NCBI RefSeq assembly: GCF_009939195.1
Contig: NZ_JAACKC010000003.1
Coordinates: forward strand, 248,001 to 312,000
Reading direction: 5' to 3'
DNA length: 64,000 nucleotides
Source of the DNA: Acinetobacter kanungonis
Lineage (GTDB): Bacteria > Pseudomonadota > Gammaproteobacteria > Pseudomonadales > Moraxellaceae
Shown here one piece after another: positions 17,303-27,037 of this stretch. A model generated the notes under the pieces. It was given only the letters and a program-made list of their open reading frames with translations. It made no database searches and was not told where the DNA came from. Each line of letters starts with the position of its first letter. The stretch's first letter is position 1. Both the position numbers and the translations under genes were made by a program.

Positions 17303-17866
17303 ATGACGAAGGTTCTCGGTCAATGTGTCGTTGCGGGATTATTGTTCAGTACCCTCAGCGCGTGCCAGTGGGTAGATAGTGCTCGCATCAAGCAGGTGGA
17401 ATACACCGAGAACACGCCAGCAAATGCTTTGATTTATTGTGCTGGAACGCATAATTGTGAGTTTGAGCGTCTAGGTGAAGTTTTCATTGTGGATGCCAAA
17501 ACGCATCGAGTGAATGCGGATGCAATTGATAAAGGTTTGGTCCGTCTACAGGCAAAAACGCTAAATCAGCCGAATGCATTGTACTTATCTGCACCTGCAA
17601 AGCAGCAGGAACTGGTGATCCGATTTTATCCGATTTCACCAGACCGAGCAGAAACCCTGCATGTGATTCATGCCTTTAAAGCTAAGCAGACTTATACCTT
17701 TAAAATGTATCGGGATCGTACTCGACAGCATGTCAGTTTACTGAATGCGTCTGTGCCAGACCCACTTTGTGTCGATTTGCAGCAACAACAAAAAACCATT
17801 CGTCGCTTTTGCAGACCATATAACCCGCAAACGGGGTTGGGTGAGTTTGTAGAGCAAAAAAATTAA
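17303..17866 (+). CDS. Putative lipoprotein inside the leu operon
   Basis: A 187-residue protein from the ATG at 17303. It begins MTKVLGQCVVAGLLFSTLSAC, a signal peptide with lipobox LSAC, so the mature protein is probably lipidated at that cysteine and anchored in the envelope. The open frame extends upstream to 17132 inside leuD, but that part encodes no signal sequence and is a frame shadow. The C-terminal part has paired cysteines (YCAGTHNCEFERLG; LCVDLQ; RFCRP). Pseudomonas also has an uncharacterised gene between leuD and leuB. Function is unknown. Confidence 0.8.
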   Translation: MTKVLGQCVVAGLLFSTLSACQWVDSARIKQVEYTENTPANALIYCAGTHNCEFERLGEVFIVDAKTHRVNADAIDKGLVRLQAKTLNQPNALYLSAPAKQQELVIRFYPISPDRAETLHVIHAFKAKQTYTFKMYRDRTRQHVSLLNASVPDPLCVDLQQQQKTIRRFCRPYNPQTGLGEFVEQKN

Positions 17867-17908
17867 TCTCTAAACAGTCAATGTACTGATGTAATAATGG
17901 AAGTTCTC

Positions 17909-18988
17909 ATGTCTAAACAAATTTTGATTTTGGCGGGTGATGGTATTGGTCCTGAAATTGTCAAGGCGGCTGAACATGTACTCGACCGAGTCAATGAAAA
18001 ATTTAATTTAGGTCTTACATGGGAACACGGCTTGTTAGGCGGTGCAGCGATTGATGCACATGGCGAACCGTACCCAGCAGTGACAGCAGCGCAGGCAAAA
18101 AATGCTGATGCGATTTTATTAGGGGCTGTGGGTGGTCCTAAGTGGGATACCATTGAACGTTCAATTCGCCCTGAACGTGGCTTGTTAAAAATTCGTAGTG
18201 AATTGAATTTATTTGCGAATTTGCGTCCTGCAATTCTATATCCGCAATTGGCAGATGCGTCTAGTCTAAAACCTGAAATCGTGGCAGGTTTGGATATCTT
18301 GATCGTGCGTGAGTTAACGGGGGGGATCTATTTCGGTCAACCACGTGGTATTCGTGAACTCGAAAATGGCGAGAAACAAGGCTTCAATACTGACGTTTAT
18401 GCTGAATCTGAGATTAAGCGCATTGCCAAAGTTGCTTTTGAATTGGCTGGTTTACGTGGTGGTAAAGTGTGTTCGGTGGATAAAGCCAACGTACTTGAAG
18501 TGACTGAGCTTTGGAAGCAAACCGTTACAGCATTAAAAGAAGAGCAATATCCTGAAATTAATTTGTCGCACATGTATGTCGACAATGCTGCCATGCAGTT
18601 GGTGCGTGCACCGAAGCAGTTTGATGTGATTGTAACGGGTAACTTGTTCGGGGATATCCTTTCTGACGAAGCGGCAATGTTGACTGGTTCGATTGGTATG
18701 TTGCCTTCTGCTTCATTAGATGAAAATGGTAAAGGCATGTATGAGCCATGCCATGGTTCAGCACCAGACATCGCAGGTCAGAACCTTGCCAATCCATTAG
18801 CTACAATTTTGTCAGTTGCCATGATGTTACGTTACACCTTCCGTGAAGAAGCTGCTGCACAGGCGATTGAAGATGCGGTAGGTCAAGTTTTGGATCAAGG
18901 TTTACGTACCGCGGATATTATGTCTGAAGGCATGAATAAAGTGGGTACAGTGGAAATGGGTCAAGCAGTGGTTGCGGCACTTGCCTAA
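17909..18988 (+). CDS. leuB: 3-isopropylmalate dehydrogenase LeuB
   Basis: NAD-dependent oxidative decarboxylase of leucine synthesis, 359 residues from ATG 17909 (GGAAG upstream; the ATG at 17897 overlaps that site). Motifs: [39 protein letters not shown], the catalytic [12 protein letters not shown] and [25 protein letters not shown], and [17 protein letters not shown] for NAD binding. Last gene of the leu operon, followed by a terminator. Confidence 0.97.
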   Translation: MSKQILILAGDGIGPEIVKAAEHVLDRVNEKFNLGLTWEHGLLGGAAIDAHGEPYPAVTAAQAKNADAILLGAVGGPKWDTIERSIRPERGLLKIRSELNLFANLRPAILYPQLADASSLKPEIVAGLDILIVRELTGGIYFGQPRGIRELENGEKQGFNTDVYAESEIKRIAKVAFELAGLRGGKVCSVDKANVLEVTELWKQTVTALKEEQYPEINLSHMYVDNAAMQLVRAPKQFDVIVTGNLFGDILSDEAAMLTGSIGMLPSASLDENGKGMYEPCHGSAPDIAGQNLANPLATILSVAMMLRYTFREEAAAQAIEDAVGQVLDQGLRTADIMSEGMNKVGTVEMGQAVVAALA

Positions 18989-19003
18989 TCCTTACTTGAT
19001 GTT

Positions 19004-19034
19004 AAAAACGCAGCCTTGAGCTGCGTTTTTTTAT
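19004..19034 (+). terminator. Terminator of the leu operon
   Basis: Stem AAAAACGCAGC (19004-19014) / GCTGCGTTTTT (19020-19030) with a five-base loop and T-tract. Confidence 0.92.
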
Positions 19035-19050
19035 GGGTTAAATCGAACAT

Positions 19051-19443
19051 TTAACACGTCCCTTGGCTCACTTGAACAGCCGTTGCGATGTCATTTTTGA
19101 GCTGAAACTGAATTGTGCAAGACAAGTCGGTGGAGTACTGTTGCGCGCTGTTACTGGGGATGTAAATTGGGGCTTCACCTGCGCTATTCGGTGCTTGCGG
19201 AATGGGAATCGGGATATTCATTGCTCGAGGAATGCTGTAGATCAAGACGTCTTGATTCTGTTTGACCAGCCGAGCAGGCGCATAGCCTAAAGCACTGAGG
19301 TCAAAGTCTTGCACAATTCGCTGGCTGGATTGACCAATATAGCCTTGCAAGTACTGCTCGAGTTGTCGATGTGAAGAGGGTGATGTTGCACATGCAGATA
19401 AATACAGATAGCTGCTTGTGAGAAAGAGAGAAACCAGCTTCAT
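19051..19443 (-). CDS. Small putative lipoprotein
   Basis: A 130-residue protein with an N-terminal hydrophobic segment and lipobox-like LSAC (residues about 15-18), suggesting lipidation. The rest has a proline-rich stretch (IPIPIPQAPNSAGEAPIYIP) and two cysteines near the C-terminus (LSCTIQF and QGTC) that could form a disulfide. It does not match a family I recognise. Convergent with leuB. Confidence 0.65.
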   Translation of the reverse strand: MKLVSLFLTSSYLYLSACATSPSSHRQLEQYLQGYIGQSSQRIVQDFDLSALGYAPARLVKQNQDVLIYSIPRAMNIPIPIPQAPNSAGEAPIYIPSNSAQQYSTDLSCTIQFQLKNDIATAVQVSQGTC

Positions 19444-19542
19444 AGGGGCATCCTAAGCTTGATCATTCCCTTCATTATAAGCATCCCTTATTGGATGCGA
19501 TTCACAACACGATAGACGGTAAAATCGACAAATTTAGGCAAC

Positions 19543-19567
19543 AAAAAAGCCACATCATGTGTGGCTT
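19543..19567 (-). terminator. Terminator of infA
   Basis: Stem AAGCCACA / TGTGGCTT with a five-base loop; read leftward it is followed by a run of six Ts (19543-19548). Confidence 0.88.
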
Positions 19568-19583
19568 CATTTGCATTCACTAA

Positions 19584-19805
19584 TTAGCGTGCACGGTACG
19601 TGATACGACCTTTAGTGAGGTCATAAGGGGTCATTTCTACCTTCACACTGTCGCCAGTCAAAATGCGGATATAGTGTTTACGCATTTTTCCAGAAATGTG
19701 GGCAATTACTTCGTGACCGTTTTCTAAACGTACACGGAACATCGTATTAGGAAGCGTTTCGGTGACAACGCCTTCGAACTCAATGAGTTCCTCTTTATTG
19801 GCCAT
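19584..19805 (-). CDS. infA: Translation initiation factor IF-1
   Basis: A 73-residue S1/OB-fold protein that binds the 30S A site during initiation. Motifs [35 protein letters not shown] and [18 protein letters not shown] are canonical. Length is typical. It has its own terminator. Confidence 0.97.
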   Translation of the reverse strand: MANKEELIEFEGVVTETLPNTMFRVRLENGHEVIAHISGKMRKHYIRILTGDSVKVEMTPYDLTKGRITYRAR

Positions 19806-20034
19806 AGCCTACCTGATGATCAAATTGGAAAGGGGCAAATTATAGTCAATTTTTTAGAAAAAATCAAGAATCAAACCCCCGGGAGTGTGCTAGCTGGCAG
19901 TAAATTAAGCGAACTGGTGGTTTCAAAAATTTCCAGAAAAAATTGACTATAGATGTTGTCAGTTTGGTCAATCGCAGTTAATCTAAATTTATTGTTTTAG
20001 GTATAAATGAATCACATACAAGGAAGGTCATTGC

Positions 20035-21042
20035 GTGGGTCAGCTAACGGATGCATCGGTTGTACTACGATTGGGCTATCAGGCGATTCGTCGTTCAGGA
20101 TTACCAACCGAAGAAATTTTAACAAAAGCGGGGGTGGCCTTAAATCAAGTTCAGGCCAATGATCGTACCCCATTGAATGCACAATTTGCATTTTGGACAG
20201 CAGCAGAAGACGTCAGTAAGGACCCTGATATCGGTTTGCATTTAGGGGAGCATTTGCCCTTATATCGTGGACAGGTGATTGAACATCTGTTTATCAGTAG
20301 TGAAAATTTTGGTGAAGGTTTAAAGCGTGCCTTGGCGTATCAGCGTCTGATTAGCGATGCTTTTCATGCACGTTTGGTGATAGAAGATGACCGATGTTAT
20401 TTGACCAATGGTGAGCAACCTTGGGCGGAAAACTTAATTAATCGTCATTTTTCTGAATGTGCGATGTCAGGCATTTTGCGCTTTTTTAAGTTTATTACGG
20501 AAGGGCGTTTTCAGCCCTTGTATATTGACTTTAACTTTTCTCAAGGTGCACCCGATGATGAATACTTTCGGGTATTTGAATGCCCCGTCAGTTTAGGTCA
20601 AAAGGAAACACGGCTTTATTTCGATCCTGCCATTTTGGCTTATCCGCTATGGCAAGCTGAACCAGAACTGTTGCAGTTACACGAACAACTGGCAATTGAA
20701 AAACTGCAAGAGCTGGCTCGCTATGATTTGGTGGGTGAAGTTCGCCGTGCGATCGGATCGACTCTAGAAAGTGGTGAAACGACTTTAGAAACCGTGGCGG
20801 CGCATTTAAATATTACTCCGCGTCGTTTACGTACCCAACTCAGTGAAGCCAATACCAGTTTTCAGCAGATCCTTTCGGATTATCGCTGCCGCTTAGCCAA
20901 AAAGCTTTTAGCCAACACCAATGAAAGTGTAGAGAGAATAGTGTATTTGACTGGATTTTCCGAGCCGAGTACGTTTTATCGTGCATTTAAACGCTGGACT
21001 AATGAAACTCCCGTGGAATACCGCAAGCGGAAACAACGTTAA
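20035..21042 (+). CDS. AraC-family transcriptional regulator
   Basis: A 335-residue protein that starts with GTG, supported by AAGGAAGG nine bases upstream; the nearby ATG at 20007 is out of frame. The N-terminal 200 residues resemble the arabinose-binding-like domain of the OruR/ArgR-type AraC regulators, and the C-terminal 100 residues hold two helix-turn-helix motifs (TTLETVAAHLNITPRRLRTQL and the YLTGFSEPSTFYRAFKRW signature). It stands alone with its own terminator, so the target is not evident. Confidence 0.9.
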   Translation: MGQLTDASVVLRLGYQAIRRSGLPTEEILTKAGVALNQVQANDRTPLNAQFAFWTAAEDVSKDPDIGLHLGEHLPLYRGQVIEHLFISSENFGEGLKRALAYQRLISDAFHARLVIEDDRCYLTNGEQPWAENLINRHFSECAMSGILRFFKFITEGRFQPLYIDFNFSQGAPDDEYFRVFECPVSLGQKETRLYFDPAILAYPLWQAEPELLQLHEQLAIEKLQELARYDLVGEVRRAIGSTLESGETTLETVAAHLNITPRRLRTQLSEANTSFQQILSDYRCRLAKKLLANTNESVERIVYLTGFSEPSTFYRAFKRWTNETPVEYRKRKQR

Positions 21043-21054
21043 TCCATTCAAAAT

Positions 21055-21083
21055 AAAAAAACCTCCGTACGGAGGTTTTTTTA
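21055..21083. terminator. Terminator between AraC-type gene and truA
   Basis: Perfect palindrome centred on ACCTCCGTACGGAGGT with an A-tract before and a T-tract after, so it can serve both convergent genes. Confidence 0.9.
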
Positions 21084-21108
21084 TTTTAGGGATAACAGAA
21101 CTCAGGAC

Positions 21109-21906
21109 TTAGTCAGGCATGTTTAACCAGTGTGGACCTAAAGGTACTTTGGGTAAATCGAACTGGGCTGGATAGTCGGCATGAATAAAATACAGACCAT
21201 CAGGTGGGGCAGTCACACCCGCAGCTTTACGATCCTGCGCAGCAAAAATCTGGTCAATTTGGTCAATCTCATACATGCCTTGTCCGATTTCCAGCAAACA
21301 GCCCATAATGTTACGCACCATATGGTGTAAGAAGCCATCAGCTTGAATATCCAGCACCAAATAAGCTCCATGACGAATGAGGCGGCAATGGCTGACGTGG
21401 CGTACAGGCTGATTGGATTGGCAGGCAGCGGCACGAAAACTCTCAAAATTATGTGTGCCTTCAAACTTTTTTGCCGCCGCAATCATCTTTTCTACATCTA
21501 AAGCATAGTGAGCATGAGTCACTTGTTTATGCAGTAAAGCAGGGCGTTGCGGATGATTGTAGACCACATAACGATAGCGACGGGCTTGCGCCTTGAAACG
21601 GGCATGAAATTCATGATCCATTTCTTTAATCCACTGGATGGCAATATCTTTCGGCAGTTGGCTATTGGCCCCCATTAACCAGCCACGTAGCGGTCGGATG
21701 GCATGCGTATCGAAATGCGCCACCATATTGGTCGCATGGACACCTGCATCGGTACGACCTGCACCATGCAGCACAATCGGTTCGTCTGCAATTTTACTCA
21801 GGATAGTTTCAAGCGTTTCTTGTACGCTAATCACACCTGCTTGTTGGGTTTGCCAACCACGATAAGCTGCGCCTGAAAATTCGATGCCAATGGCAAAGCG
21901 TTGCAT
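21109..21906 (-). CDS. truA: tRNA pseudouridine(38-40) synthase TruA
   Basis: A 265-residue enzyme that isomerises uridines 38-40 of the tRNA anticodon arm. The catalytic aspartate lies in GAGRTDAGVHA, FHARFKAQARRYRYVVYN is the second family motif, and ADGFLHHMVRNIMGCLLEIG the third. It is the downstream neighbour of the asparaginase and fimV genes on the leftward strand, as expected from the conserved asd-fimV-truA order. Confidence 0.96.
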   Translation of the reverse strand: MQRFAIGIEFSGAAYRGWQTQQAGVISVQETLETILSKIADEPIVLHGAGRTDAGVHATNMVAHFDTHAIRPLRGWLMGANSQLPKDIAIQWIKEMDHEFHARFKAQARRYRYVVYNHPQRPALLHKQVTHAHYALDVEKMIAAAKKFEGTHNFESFRAAACQSNQPVRHVSHCRLIRHGAYLVLDIQADGFLHHMVRNIMGCLLEIGQGMYEIDQIDQIFAAQDRKAAGVTAPPDGLYFIHADYPAQFDLPKVPLGPHWLNMPD

Positions 21907-21924
21907 AGATCTATTTACCTTTGA

Positions 21925-22896
21925 TTAAACCGAGTCATGCCAGTGGCTAAAGCATTGTTCAATCGAATTATGCTTCATATACATCAACAGTGCTTTGGCA
22001 TATAAATCAGCATGGCTGATACAATCACTCACCACCACACCTGCTTCCTGAATCCAGCTACTAATCGCATAGCGTTGGTCAGTTTTACCAAAACAAACCT
22101 GAGTCGTAAGCAGCACCATACAACCTTGTTGGCGGAGTTGTTGGAAGAGTGCTATACACGTAGCATTGACTGCCAGATTGCCCGTACCAAAGCCCTGTAA
22201 AATCAGAAATTGGGGTGGGCGTTGTGCGATGGTTTGTAGATTCTGTAATTGAGGATCCAGAGCAATCGGCTGCATCATCAAGTTCAGACAATTGAATTGA
22301 TCTGCTTTGATCAGATCTTCAGCTTGAACCAGATATGCTGAACTCGGTTGAGGCAGTTCGTGCTGGCTGTTCACACCTGCAAAGGCATCCAGTTCCGTGG
22401 TGTGTTGTTTTAACACACTGCGTCCATGCAACAGTTGTTGATGGAAGGCGAGATATACCCCAACAGGTTGGGTGTGAACCGCATGCAGTGCAAAACTCAG
22501 GTTGTCGATGGCATCGGTGAATTCGCGTGTGTCCTGCCCCTGAATGTTGAGTAATGGATATTGACTGCCCGTGAGCACGACATGCGCAGATTGTCCTAAA
22601 AATCTAGACAGAATTGCACTGGCGTAGCTGAGGGTGTCTGTGCCATGAATAATGACAAAATGTTGGAATTGTTGTAATTGCAGTTGTTGTATAAATTGGA
22701 CCAATTGCAACCAGTCCGCAGGTGTGCAAGCACTACTGTCTTTAATGACAGGTGCGACCATGCATTCAATGGCAAGATCCAGTGGTAAAACTTTCTCAAG
22801 TTGAGGCAGAAATTCTGTTGCAGGCATCGGGCTCAGTGGTTCACCGACACAGCCAAAAGTCCCACCCATATAAATCAAAGCAATTTTTTTCATCAT
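21925..22896 (-). CDS. L-asparaginase (type I-like)
   Basis: An asparaginase/glutaminase-family hydrolase of about 323 residues that releases ammonia from asparagine. Catalytic threonines are visible in ALIYMGGTFGC and in FVIIHGTDTLSYA. No signal peptide is seen, so it is probably cytosolic. The reading frame opens at 22911, but that ATG lies inside the hairpin of the preceding terminator; the doublet ATGATG at 22896/22893 is the likelier start. No clear Shine-Dalgarno sequence precedes it. It is inserted between fimV and truA. Confidence 0.88.
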   Translation of the reverse strand: MMKKIALIYMGGTFGCVGEPLSPMPATEFLPQLEKVLPLDLAIECMVAPVIKDSSACTPADWLQLVQFIQQLQLQQFQHFVIIHGTDTLSYASAILSRFLGQSAHVVLTGSQYPLLNIQGQDTREFTDAIDNLSFALHAVHTQPVGVYLAFHQQLLHGRSVLKQHTTELDAFAGVNSQHELPQPSSAYLVQAEDLIKADQFNCLNLMMQPIALDPQLQNLQTIAQRPPQFLILQGFGTGNLAVNATCIALFQQLRQQGCMVLLTTQVCFGKTDQRYAISSWIQEAGVVVSDCISHADLYAKALLMYMKHNSIEQCFSHWHDSV

Positions 22897-22924
22897 AAAA
22901 AAAGCAGTCATGTATGACTGCTTT
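22897..22924 (-). terminator. Hairpin terminator abutting the asparaginase start codon
   Basis: Stem AAAGCAGTCA (22901-22910) / TGACTGCTTT (22915-22924). Read leftward, its T-tract (22897-22903) runs directly into the ATGATG start of the asparaginase gene. It ends the fimV transcript or attenuates the asparaginase gene. Confidence 0.8.
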
Positions 22925-22942
22925 ATAGTAGAGGGAAATGCT

Positions 22943-24262
22943 TTAAGATGCTATTTGATTCCGTAACTGTTCTGCACGATGTTGCTGCTCCGTCGAAAAT
23001 TTATTCGAATTTGCAGCTAAAAGCTGGCGGGCAGCGTCATAAGAACCGAACTGGATATATTGCTCGGCTAAATCTAGATCGAGTGTGGTTTCATTAATTT
23101 GTCCAAGTTCAGGGAAAGACTGGACTAATGGATCTTCTAAATTAACCTCTTCCTGAGCCACAGCCGTAACGGATGTAGCAGGCTCAGCATTATCAACTGG
23201 AATGCTTGGAGTTGCTGTGCGGTCTGATGCTTGCGGGTCTAAATCAAATGAAAGTGCTGGAAGAGCAGCAGCTTCTTCTTCAATCTGTGTGGTTGTTTCT
23301 ACCGGAGCAGGAGATTGCTCAAGGTCAAAAGAAAACTTGAACTCAGGTTTATCCTCTACCGTATCTTCAGCAGGCACCGCTACAGGTTCAGGAGCACTTT
23401 CAACCGTTGGAGCAGGGTCTAGATTGAAAGAAAATTCTAGATCTTTCAATTCAGTAACGAGAGGTTCGTTTTCAGGCTGAGGTGCAACGTTGTCTTTTGC
23501 TTGAGGATTAAGCTCTAGGTCATCAAATTTAAGAGGAGCTGCTTCTACATTTTGTGTAGCTTCTGTCTTTGTTTCTAAAGCCTCAGGGTTTAGTGAAAAT
23601 GACTTAAACTCTAATGGCTTTTCTTCAACAGCAGCAGGTTGAGTGGTTTCCGCCTGCAATAAATCAAAAGAATTTGATGTAATTGGTTTATCATTAATTA
23701 GTGCATCAAAATCTTGAGTATTGAGTGTAGGAGCTGATTCGATTTCTGTTGAAGACGATGTTTGCGGTTGAAATTCAATAGTATCTACTGAAGAAAGATT
23801 TTCTTTCTCGTATTCAGTTTTTTTCTGTTCAGCTTGAATAAGAGTATCTTCTAATTCAAGTGAGCGTAAGTGGTTGAATAATTGGCTAATTGCAAATTCA
23901 TCTTTTTGTTGTAGATGAATGTCGAGTAGTAATAAATATAACTCATGCTGAGAATTATCTTTATTCAATGCCTGATTGATTTGTGCTTCCGCAGCAAAAT
24001 AGTTCCTATCGCGAATTAGCCCCTGAATTTGGGTGCGTAATTCATCGCTAAGTGGAGTCTCCTGTTTCTTTTCGATAACAGGATCTTCGATCACTTGGGT
24101 TTTTTGAGGGGCTTTGCGTTTGTTTGCTGGTGTCTTGGCCTTAGTACGTGCTGCAGCAGTTGTTTTTTTTGGTGCCTGATCGGCTTCTTTACTTGCTTCA
24201 CGTTTCTTCAGCACAATGGCCACGACTAACAACAGTACAAACGGAATCACATAAATCAGCAT
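22943..24262 (-). CDS. FimV C-terminal-type protein (membrane anchor, acidic repeats, TPR-like end)
   Basis: A 439-residue protein with an N-terminal membrane helix (LIYVIPFVLLLVVAIVL) followed by a basic linker, a TPR-like segment (NYFAAEAQINQALNKDNSQHE), a long acidic low-complexity region with recurring FDL/FNL motifs, and a C-terminal LDLAEQYIQFGSYDAARQLL segment that matches the FimV C-terminal domain. In Pseudomonas these parts belong to one FimV polypeptide together with a LysM region. Here the LysM half is a separate gene 68 bp upstream. The role is probably in polar organisation, type IV pili and twitching. Confidence 0.78.
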   Translation of the reverse strand: MLIYVIPFVLLLVVAIVLKKREASKEADQAPKKTTAAARTKAKTPANKRKAPQKTQVIEDPVIEKKQETPLSDELRTQIQGLIRDRNYFAAEAQINQALNKDNSQHELYLLLLDIHLQQKDEFAISQLFNHLRSLELEDTLIQAEQKKTEYEKENLSSVDTIEFQPQTSSSTEIESAPTLNTQDFDALINDKPITSNSFDLLQAETTQPAAVEEKPLEFKSFSLNPEALETKTEATQNVEAAPLKFDDLELNPQAKDNVAPQPENEPLVTELKDLEFSFNLDPAPTVESAPEPVAVPAEDTVEDKPEFKFSFDLEQSPAPVETTTQIEEEAAALPALSFDLDPQASDRTATPSIPVDNAEPATSVTAVAQEEVNLEDPLVQSFPELGQINETTLDLDLAEQYIQFGSYDAARQLLAANSNKFSTEQQHRAEQLRNQIAS

Positions 24263-24330
24263 GTTTTACCCCTTATGAATCAAATGTAATCTTAAGACAC
24301 TGATTCTAATATTAAAAAATTTATAACACG

Positions 24331-25776
24331 TTAGCTGTTTGGCTTTTTCTGTGCTTGTTGCGCTTTCAACTGTTGTTGCAATTGCGCAAGACGAGCATTT
24401 AATAATTGAATTCTCTGGTCCTTTTGACGTAGTGCCAATTCCAGCTGGGTTACGTTTCTCTGTAATTTAACGGTTTTTTCCCGAGATGTCATAACTTTTA
24501 ATGACAATTCATTTGATATTTGTTCATTTTCAGTCTGTTGTTTTGCCGTCCCATTGGTCGCTTCAGGACTCTTTTCGGCAACTAAACTCATTTCGGCCTG
24601 ATTGAGACGATATTTGGCTTTGCCAGACTGTTTAACCGTCGTATCTGCTGGGGTAACGATCTTCTGCTGTGGTTTATTGGTATTGGTCTGTAGGTTTAAA
24701 GTCACACCGCGACGTAGGCGATTGATATCCCCTTGAATAAACGCGTGCGAGTTTTGGGTTTTAATTTGCTGCATGACTTCACCAATCGGGCGATTTTGCT
24801 CTGAGGCAACCCGTTGTGCAATGGCCCACAGGGATTCATTATTTTGTACCACATGCTGATTGCTTGCGGGATTTTTTGGCTCAGAAGCAGGCGCAGTTTG
24901 GGCTGGCTTTGGCGTTTGTAGTTTTGCTTCAGTTGATACTTTGGTGGTTTCTGGTGTTGCTGCTGAAGTCACAGCCGTCTTTGCTGCTGAGTTTTTCTGG
25001 TATTGCTGTACTAAAGGATCGGCAGACTGTTGAGCGGATGCGCTCGGCGTGTTGGTGGTCTGTTTTGCAATCGTTGTGTCAGGGGTGTTGGATTTACTTT
25101 CAGTCTGTCCAGCGATTTGAGTTTTTGCTGCTGGTGCAGGAGCTGTATTCAAGCTAGATACGACAATAGGCGCATCAGCTGATTCAGCCACGCTTGCCAA
25201 TTTGGGTGGTTGAATAGTTTTGAGCTTGAGTGAATCCGCAGCATTGTTAGAGGTGGAATTTTGTTGTGTCGTGATTGGTGCTTGAAACTGGGTACTGGTT
25301 GGTAAATTCAGTGCAATATCTTTTTCACTGACAATCATGATCGGGCTGAGCACTTTCTCATTGGCTTTGGCACTAAACATGGGTTTTGGTGCAGCTGTAC
25401 GTTGCATTGGCGTACGAATATGTCGCAAATGTACCGCGCTACCTTCCTGAATGCGAACCACAATATTCAGTTCAGACTCAGTCAATGGTCGAGATGAGGT
25501 AATGGTAATCACACCTTCGCCAGCACTGTTTTGTCGAGAAAAGAAATTAAGATGACCAGGTGGCTGATGCATGACGCCTAAAGTATTGATCTCTTCTGGA
25601 GTCGCCAAGCTGACTTGAACAGGCACATCGGTTTTTGCATGATGAAACGGAATTTCTGCATAAAGCAGTTCCCCAGGCGCAGACTGAATCTGTAGCGGAT
25701 CAATACTAATCGCTTGAAGATTTTGCGATGCAATAATGGCGAGAATAGCAATTTTTAATTTGTTATATACAGTCAT
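24331..25776 (-). CDS. fimV: FimV N-terminal-type protein with LysM domain
   Basis: A 481-residue protein: signal peptide (LKIAILAIIASQNLQA), then the FimV N-terminal domain (PLQIQSAPGELLYAEIPF; VSLATPEEINTLGV), a low-complexity Ala/Thr/Pro linker, a LysM peptidoglycan-binding module (HVVQNNESLWAIAQRV...) near residues 305-360, and a C-terminal coiled coil rich in Gln/Leu. It ends before the membrane anchor that single-chain FimV would have. Located downstream of asd, the usual place of fimV. Confidence 0.82.
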   Translation of the reverse strand: MTVYNKLKIAILAIIASQNLQAISIDPLQIQSAPGELLYAEIPFHHAKTDVPVQVSLATPEEINTLGVMHQPPGHLNFFSRQNSAGEGVITITSSRPLTESELNIVVRIQEGSAVHLRHIRTPMQRTAAPKPMFSAKANEKVLSPIMIVSEKDIALNLPTSTQFQAPITTQQNSTSNNAADSLKLKTIQPPKLASVAESADAPIVVSSLNTAPAPAAKTQIAGQTESKSNTPDTTIAKQTTNTPSASAQQSADPLVQQYQKNSAAKTAVTSAATPETTKVSTEAKLQTPKPAQTAPASEPKNPASNQHVVQNNESLWAIAQRVASEQNRPIGEVMQQIKTQNSHAFIQGDINRLRRGVTLNLQTNTNKPQQKIVTPADTTVKQSGKAKYRLNQAEMSLVAEKSPEATNGTAKQQTENEQISNELSLKVMTSREKTVKLQRNVTQLELALRQKDQRIQLLNARLAQLQQQLKAQQAQKKPNS

Positions 25777-25870
25777 CTTAGTTTTTGACTCTGGTCATAT
25801 ATCGCAACGAGAGAATTATACATTACCGAGATGTTGAGGAATTGTAAATGGATAACATTCGAGTAACATA

Positions 25871-25898
25871 AAAAGCCGATCATAATTGATCGGCTTTT
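25871..25898 (-). terminator. Terminator of asd
   Basis: Stem AAAAGCCGATCA (25871-25882) / TGATCGGCTTTT (25887-25898), loop TAAT, with T-rich exit leftward. Confidence 0.9.
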
Positions 25899-25918
25899 GT
25901 TTGAAAATTTAAAAATAC

Positions 25919-27037
25919 TTATGCATTTTTAAAATCAATCAGGATACGGAGCATACGACGGAGTGGCTCAGCAGCACCCCAAAGCAATTGGTCACCGACA
26001 GTGAAAGCACCTAAGTACTCTTTGCCCATGTTTAATTTGCGTAAACGACCCACTGGAACAGTCAAGGTACCCGTAACTGCAACAGGCGTTAGATCTGTCA
26101 TCGATGCTTCACGTGTATTTGGCACAACTTTCGCCCACGGATTGGCATTGCGTAACATATCTTCGATTTCATCCAGCGGGACGTCTTTTTTCAGTTTTAA
26201 CGTAAGTGCTTGAGAGTGACAACGCATTGCCCCGATACGGACACAGTGACCATCAATTGGAACGATTTGCTGGTTGCCCAAGATCTTGTTGGTTTCAACT
26301 TGACCTTTCCACTCTTCTTTCGATTGACCGCTTTCTAGCTGCTTGTCAATGTACGGAATAAGAGAACCCGCTAAAGGCACGCCAAAGTTTGCAGATGGGA
26401 AACCTTCACCACGTTGTAATTCAGCAATTTTAGAGTCGATGTCTAGAATTGGAGAACGTGGGTCATCTAACAACTCTTTGGTGTTGTTATACAAGTAGCC
26501 CATACCTGTGATCAATTCACGCATGTTTTGCGCGCCTGCACCAGAAGCGGCTTGATAGGTCATTGAGGTTGCCCATTCCACCAAATTGTTTTGGAATAGA
26601 CCGCCTAAGCCCATGAGCATCAGTGAAACGGTACAGTTACCGCCAACAAAAGTTTTAGTGCCTTTTACCAAGCCGTCTTTGATCACATTCATGTTGACTG
26701 GATCAAGTACGATGATCGCTTCATCATCCATACGCAGGGTAGATGCCGCATCAATCCAGTAGCCATTCCAGCCTTCCGCTTTCAGCTTTGGAAAGACTTC
26801 AGAAGTATAATCACCACCTTGACAGGTAATAATGACATCCATTTGCTTCAGACTACTAATGTCTGTTGCATCCATAAGTGCTGGGGCAGTCTTACCACCA
26901 AATGCAGGCGCTTCACCACCTGCATTACTGGTAGAAAAATAGAATGGCTCAAAGTGAGCAAAGTCATTCTCTTCAACCATACGTTGCATAAGGACGGAAC
27001 CAACCATCCCGCGCCAACCGACCAGACCTACTTTCAT
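25919..27037 (-). CDS. asd: Aspartate-semialdehyde dehydrogenase
   Basis: A 372-residue NADPH enzyme that makes aspartate semialdehyde for lysine, diaminopimelate, threonine and methionine synthesis. [19 protein letters not shown] is the nucleotide-binding start, [15 protein letters not shown] carries the catalytic cysteine, and [17 protein letters not shown] holds the active-site His region. Length and sequence are those of the gammaproteobacterial type. Confidence 0.97.
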   Translation of the reverse strand: MKVGLVGWRGMVGSVLMQRMVEENDFAHFEPFYFSTSNAGGEAPAFGGKTAPALMDATDISSLKQMDVIITCQGGDYTSEVFPKLKAEGWNGYWIDAASTLRMDDEAIIVLDPVNMNVIKDGLVKGTKTFVGGNCTVSLMLMGLGGLFQNNLVEWATSMTYQAASGAGAQNMRELITGMGYLYNNTKELLDDPRSPILDIDSKIAELQRGEGFPSANFGVPLAGSLIPYIDKQLESGQSKEEWKGQVETNKILGNQQIVPIDGHCVRIGAMRCHSQALTLKLKKDVPLDEIEDMLRNANPWAKVVPNTREASMTDLTPVAVTGTLTVPVGRLRKLNMGKEYLGAFTVGDQLLWGAAEPLRRMLRILIDFKNA

